Assembly (NCBI GenBank): GCA_023614405.1
Contig: CM042697.1
Span: 305,940,323 to 306,004,322, forward strand
Reading direction: 5' to 3'
DNA from: Avena insularis
Taxonomy: Eukaryota; Streptophyta; Magnoliopsida; Poales; Poaceae
Length of the DNA stretch: 64,000 nt
Shown: positions 59,955 to 64,000 of the stretch, in pieces
Layout of the letters: every line of letters begins with the position of its first letter
How positions within the stretch are numbered: the stretch's first letter is position 1
The notes under the pieces: generated by a model
Seen by the model: only the letters and a program-made list of their open reading frames with translations
Databases searched by the model: none
What the model was told of the DNA's origin: nothing
Position numbers and translations under genes: made by a program

Positions 59955-60117
59955 GTTCATCTTTAGTCCCAGTTGGTGACACCATCCGGAACAAGGTACA
60001 AGCCGCACGACATAATGTCGACACTCACCCCTATTATTAGTGTTGCCTGGCCTACTCTGCCGCAATCCCTTCAGTCGCGGTTGGTTTCTCCAACCGGGAC
60101 TAAAGATGAACCCTCTC

Positions 60118-60127
60118 TTTATATAGG
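60118..60127 (+). promoter_or_regulatory. TATA-like motif after internal subterminal repeats
   Basis: TTTATATAGG follows GACTAAAGATGAACCCTCTC, the same arrangement as at 55578. No confirmed gene starts right after it. Confidence 0.35.
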
Positions 60128-60559
60128 CATTTCCCTCTATTTATTAGGTAACACTCAAGACATTTATTAATATTAAAAACTGGGACAAACCGGGACTAGC
60201 TAACACTCGGGACTAAAGCCGCCCCCTTTAGTCATAATCATGCCTAGTCCTATAGTACGCAGCTTCAGGGTCTTCATCGTCGTCGTCATCATCATCGTCA
60301 TCGTCCAAGCGGCGAGTACAGCGACTACAGTGGCGAGTATTACAAGTGTAGGCAGGAGCATGACTGAATTATTCCAACATTGCAAAACAAGTTCGGCCGA
60401 TTGTGGCTTAATCTGGCCATGTATCTTAATTTTCAGTTCTTCTATGTAACTTTGTGTTAGTTGTGTTATGTACTTTAATTCCAGTTCTATTCTAATCAAA
60501 TTTTCTTTCCGCCCATTATTTTCCGTTCTCTTTTTTCCGCCCATTAAAAACAGAAAATG

Positions 60560-61290
60560 GTTTTGAATTACTTATAAGTTAATTCATTTTTAATTGTAAA
60601 TGGTTCATATTTTAAATGGTTACATTAATTATTTTTTAAAAATAGAAAATGGTTTTGAATTATTTATTCAAATCCAAACACTTTTTATGTTTAAAGTTTT
60701 TCTAAATTCCAAATTAATATTTAAAAAATATAAGTTAATTCATTTTTAATTTTAAATGGTTACATTAATTATTTTTAAAAATAGAAAATGGTTTTGGATT
60801 ATTTATTCAAATCCATACACTTTTTATATTTAAAGTTTTTCTAAATTCCAAATTAATATTTAAAAAATATAAGTTAATTCATTTTTAATTTTAAATGGTT
60901 ACATTAATTACTTTTTAAAAATAGAAAATGGTTTTGGATTATTTATTCAAATCCATACACTTTTTATGTTTAAAGTTTTTCTAAATTCCAAATTAATATT
61001 TAAAAAATATAAGTTATTTCATTATTAATTTTAAATGGTTACATTAATTTTTTTTAAAAATAGAAATTGGTTTTGGATTATTTATTCAAATCCATACACT
61101 TTTTATGTTTAAAGTTTTTCTAAATTCCAAATTAATATTTAAAAAATATAAGTTATTTCATTATTAATTTTAAATGGTGCATAGTTTAAATGGTTACATT
61201 AATTATTTTTCAAAAAAGAAAATGGTTTCGAATTAGTTATTCAAATTCAAACACTTTTTTTGTTTTAAGTTTTTCTAAATTCCAAAGTAA
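60560..61290. repeat. About 140-bp AT-rich tandem repeat, five copies
   Basis: ATAAGTTA recurs at 60574, 60730, 60869, 61009 and 61148, giving periods of 156, 139, 140 and 139. Units contain AAATAGAAAATGGTTTTGGA and TTTATTCAAATCCATACACT. The first unit has extra bases (TTCATATTTTAAATGG), partly shared by the last one. Non-coding. Confidence 0.87.
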
Positions 61291-61380
61291 TTATCATTTA
61301 AAAAACATTACAAATTTAAACCCCAAAATAAAAAATAAGGCAGGAACAGAGAGAAAATAACTGAAAAAATTTGAAAATTA

Positions 61381-61545
61381 GAATACGCCCGGTTGGAGCC
61401 ACCAACCGACTAAAGACCTCGCATCGCGCTTCTTCAATGCTAAAATTGAGATACGTCCCGGTTGGTGGCTCCAACCGGGATGTGTGCCCTTTTAGTCCCG
61501 GTTGGAGCCACCAACCGGGACGTATACTCCCTACCCTTTATAGAA
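61381..61545. repeat. Internal block of CACTA subterminal motifs with TATA
   Basis: Several GTCCCGGTTGGAGCCACC / CCAACCGGGAC motifs in both orientations, then CTTTATAGAAC near 61537. It precedes a CT-rich 5'-UTR-like stretch and may be the promoter of the second CACTA gene. Confidence 0.55.
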
Positions 61546-63425
61546 CTTCTCTTCTTTTCTCGCTTCTTCTTCTTCGCTTCTGCTTATCGACGACGCCGCC
61601 AGTCGCTCACAAGATCGCCTGACGATCACGCTTCCCCGACGATCACCATGGCTTCGACAACCGGCCGCGTCTCTTCCTCACGACGATCAAGCTTGGCGCT
61701 TTTCCCCACCGCTGTCAGTACGCCCCTCCTCGCTCCCCTCCTCTCTCCGCTGGTGGGCGGCGCTGCTAGCCGCATGGTGGCGGCGGGCGGCCACGATGGT
61801 GGTCAGCTGGTGGGCGGCGGTCATATGGGCTGTCAGGTCAGTCTCCAGGAATTTGAGGCCCCGGTGCAGAATGAAAATGGAGCCCTAAACTTTGAAAAAT
61901 TCAGATAGCAATAATAAATAACTAGAACTTCATTACATAACTCGAATATGCATTTTTCGCAGAATATATGAAAATATATTTCGCTCAATAAGATCAGACG
62001 AAATATGTGTTTTTTCGCCCAATTCAAACCTTAGTTCTGCTTGATGGGGGCTGTTTTCCTAACGCGGATCGCTCCAGTCTTGTTTGGATTTGAGTCTGAC
62101 CAGGAGATCGATCTAGGAAACATACGAGTACTATGGGCCCAGGATGGATCAGTTTGGACCATATAGTACTATGGGTCGAGGAATAAAACGACAGAGACGC
62201 TGATGCTCGCCCAGACGACAAACTGGTAGACTCTCAACCACGGGACTACACCAATTATTTATTTTCCTGTATGGGCCGTCGCTGGGATTTGGGGCCCCTA
62301 ACTTTTGGGGGCCCTGTCCGGTCGCCCAGCTCGCACTGGCCTTGGACAGGCCTGCTGCTGCTGGTGAACAACAAACACTACGGATGCGGGAAAAAATCAT
62401 ATTTAGCGCATTAGCGGTTTCCGTTGGAGGATGGGGCGTTTGGGTACGTTTTCCTTTTCGTACGTATTAATTTTCATCGCTTAAGCGGCTACCTAAACGC
62501 CTGGCGTAATACATGCCCTTAGAGCGGGTCTGCGGGTCTGCGGGTATGGGTTTGCCACCCCCATACCCGCCCCATTAAACTTGGAGGGTCTAACTTTTTA
62601 CCAAACCCTCCCCATTTAAGGCGGGTATCCATCGGATTTGTGGGTTTCGGGGCCCCATTGCCAGCCCTAATCGCATCCTTATCATCGGACTATCCTCGTT
62701 TGCTATAGGAGTATCACATTTACTCAATGATAGATTTATACTCCCTCATGTCAGGTTTGTAAGGCTCGGGAAAAGGGGATGTCGGTGGCCGGTTCCGCAG
62801 GACATGGGAGGCATGCAGGGACGCATGGGGCGGGTGTATTGTGGCAAGAGAGAGGCAGAAGCTCTGTTTGCTCGGGGAAGGTGAGGAGAGGAGGGAGGAG
62901 GCGGCGCCGAGGGGAGTTCCCCTGTTCGCTCACGCGTGGGCGAGACATGGGCGAAGGGTCGCGCGGTCAAAAACATTGTGTTCGACATAGGAAAGCTCGG
63001 TCTGGCTCGGTCGCGCGTAAATCTTCCCATGAAATTGCATGCCCCTTATGTGCATGTGGGTTCGACGATGTGCCTTCTCCAGGGCATTCTGAACTCTCTT
63101 AAATCGATTCCAATATGGTATTTTGTTAGTATCTAGTGTTACCTATCTGCTGGATAGTTTCCCTTTTGTAGCCTTATACTCATGTTCCCCTCTCATATGC
63201 ATCCGAGGTTTCTCCGAACTAGGTTTTACACCCTCTAACTCCTAATATTGATTTTAGTTGATTTTAGCTAGAGTTACCTATCTACTACACGGTTTCCTTT
63301 TTGTAGCTAGGTTTAGGGTTTAGGGTTTCTCTTCATTTTTATTATTGTGTATGTATATATTAGTGTTTCTCTGAATTAGGGTTTATATCTCTCAACACCG
63401 TACTTAACTTTCTCCTTTAGCCGCT
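61546..63425 (+). other. Possible 5' UTR or intron of second CACTA gene, mostly unassigned
   Basis: A CT-rich leader (61546-61640) leads to an ATG at 61649 with a Ser/Ala/Gly-rich frame that stops near 61906 without recognisable domains. From 62030 to 63100 there is GC-rich sequence including an inverted GCGGGTATGGG / CCCATACCCGC pair (about 62536-62572). I cannot assign it; it may be a separate insertion. 63120-63425 is AT-rich and intron-like. Confidence 0.3.
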
Positions 63426-64000
63426 TTGACTTATTCGTTTTTCCACCTATGTAGAAAATATGGACCCACACGTCAGAGACGAAGAATGGAAGAGTTGATC
63501 CAAGGTGTGATCCATGGGGAAGATAATTTAGACGTATCAACGTTTATGAACAACTCCGGTGAGGGTGATCCTCTTTTTACCGGAATAGACAACTTGTTTG
63601 AGGTTGAAGGTGTTGCCTTCCGCGAGGGAGAAGGCGATGCCTTGTGTAATCAAGAAGATGACCGCTCCGGTGAGGTCCATGTAATATAAATCAATTCATT
63701 AATTAATCATCTGCTATCTATATAGAAATAGTAACGACGGTCTTTCTTCTTTTAGCCCTTCGGATCGAAGGAATCTACTAAAAAGAGCAGACGAGGCCCA
63801 ACCAAAAAGTTGCAAGACCATGAGAGGTTCAGGATCGAAGATGTCGCTGAAGACGGCAACGACGGCCTCAAGTTGTCGCAACCAAATTTGTGGCACGATG
63901 CGGAGTAATCGTTAGGGACTTAATCCCGATCACCATTAGAAATTGGAATAGGCCTGCTAATGCGGATGAAGAGGGAACATGTTTATTTGTCCCTAACCAC
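63426..64000 (+). pseudogene. Second CACTA gene, En/Spm-associated transposase protein (5' part)
   Basis: The first coding stretch has MEELIQGVIHGEDNLDVSTF and an acidic region with SGEGDPLFTGIDNLFE. A likely intron at 63681-63755 (CAT|GTAATA to TTTTAG, 75 nt) joins to a basic segment SRRGPTKKLQDHERFRIEDV. After a one-base frame change near 63900 it continues VIVRDLIPITIRNWNRP to the window edge. This RGPTKKL...VRDxIPIxIxxW pattern is that of the plant En/Spm-associated transposase family (Pfam Transposase_24). Function in CACTA is poorly known. The rest of the gene lies to the right. Confidence 0.75.

Larger units (their letters stand above)
55332..64000 (+). mobile_element. CACTA (En/Spm superfamily) transposon, right end outside the window
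   Basis: Left terminus CACTAGTGGAAAAAGGGC at 55332, then subterminal CCCGGTTGG/CCAACCGGG repeats, a TNP2-like transposase gene (55895-59060), several tandem repeats, and the start of a second gene of the En/Spm-associated type (63426 onward). The preceding GAT (55329-55331) would be half of the 3-bp target duplication. The right inverted terminus is not reached. Transposase frames are broken, so this copy is probably non-autonomous. Confidence 0.87.

Noticed and set aside
61649..61908. Possible host gene start with Ser/Ala/Gly-rich product
   Set aside because: No domain, no supported splice partner, and it sits between two CACTA genes. More likely leader sequence of the transposon.
62735..62775. 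Stowaway MITE end (TACTCCCTC)
   Set aside because: Only a nine-base resemblance and no matching inverted end nearby.
62779..63102. 107-aa GC-rich plus frame as a host gene
   Set aside because: Open in several frames on both strands, without recognisable motifs or gene structure.
63312..63328. Telomere-like TTTAGGGTTTAGGGTTT
   Set aside because: Under three units. Short matches of this kind are common in plant leaders and introns, and there is no array.

Overview
This window looks like intergenic DNA of a large-genome grass, probably a Pooideae cereal or forage grass. The evidence is the set of element families: long-LTR Ty3/gypsy elements starting TGATACG, a Tat-lineage element with an antisense gene, a chromovirus, and a CACTA element with TNP2-like and En/Spm-type genes. 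I found no host gene, tRNA, rRNA or prokaryotic feature. Nearly all of the 64 kb is mobile DNA nested inside mobile DNA.

The nest is ordered as follows. E1 is a chromovirus on the minus strand: its 3' LTR is at 1-2149, pol at 2150-5804 and gag at 18428-19149. E2, a complete Tat-type element (5805-18422, minus strand, 514-bp LTRs), interrupts E1 within its gag, just upstream of the zinc knuckle. Element A (19150 onward, plus strand, Athila-related with 1.57-kb LTRs) interrupts the E1 gag. The 3' LTR of A breaks off at about 24634 and is followed by a decayed retroelement composite (24635-32965, resuming at 55104-55331). That composite holds a 198-bp tandem array, an LTR-like block and a second copy of the grass 'putative gypsy-type transposon' domain. 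Into it went a 22-kb unit (32966-55098) bounded by the target duplication GACGC. This unit consists of two sister elements joined 3' end to 3' end (B, plus strand; C, minus strand) and ends in a folded-back LTR. Inside the gag of C lies E5 (42423-52761, duplication TAGTC), a young element with 4.3-kb LTRs and only 1.7 kb of interior, which encodes a single six-zinc-knuckle protein. From 55332 to the right edge runs a CACTA transposon.

Most coding regions are broken by stops and frameshifts. The exceptions are open frames in E5 (291 aa), B (282 aa), C (about 518 aa of gag-protease) and a 323-aa block of the CACTA transposase. A, B, C and E5 lack any visible reverse transcriptase or integrase, so they would need enzymes supplied by relatives. 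E2 and E1 carry recognisable but decayed pol genes. I count about 44 differences between the two 514-bp E2 LTRs (about 8.6%). The E5 LTRs look nearly identical apart from one GC-rich patch.

The most unusual items are the TSD-bounded inverted composite, the E5 six-knuckle non-autonomous element, and the intron-bearing antisense gene of E2. All identifications come from reading motifs by eye; no database search was run.
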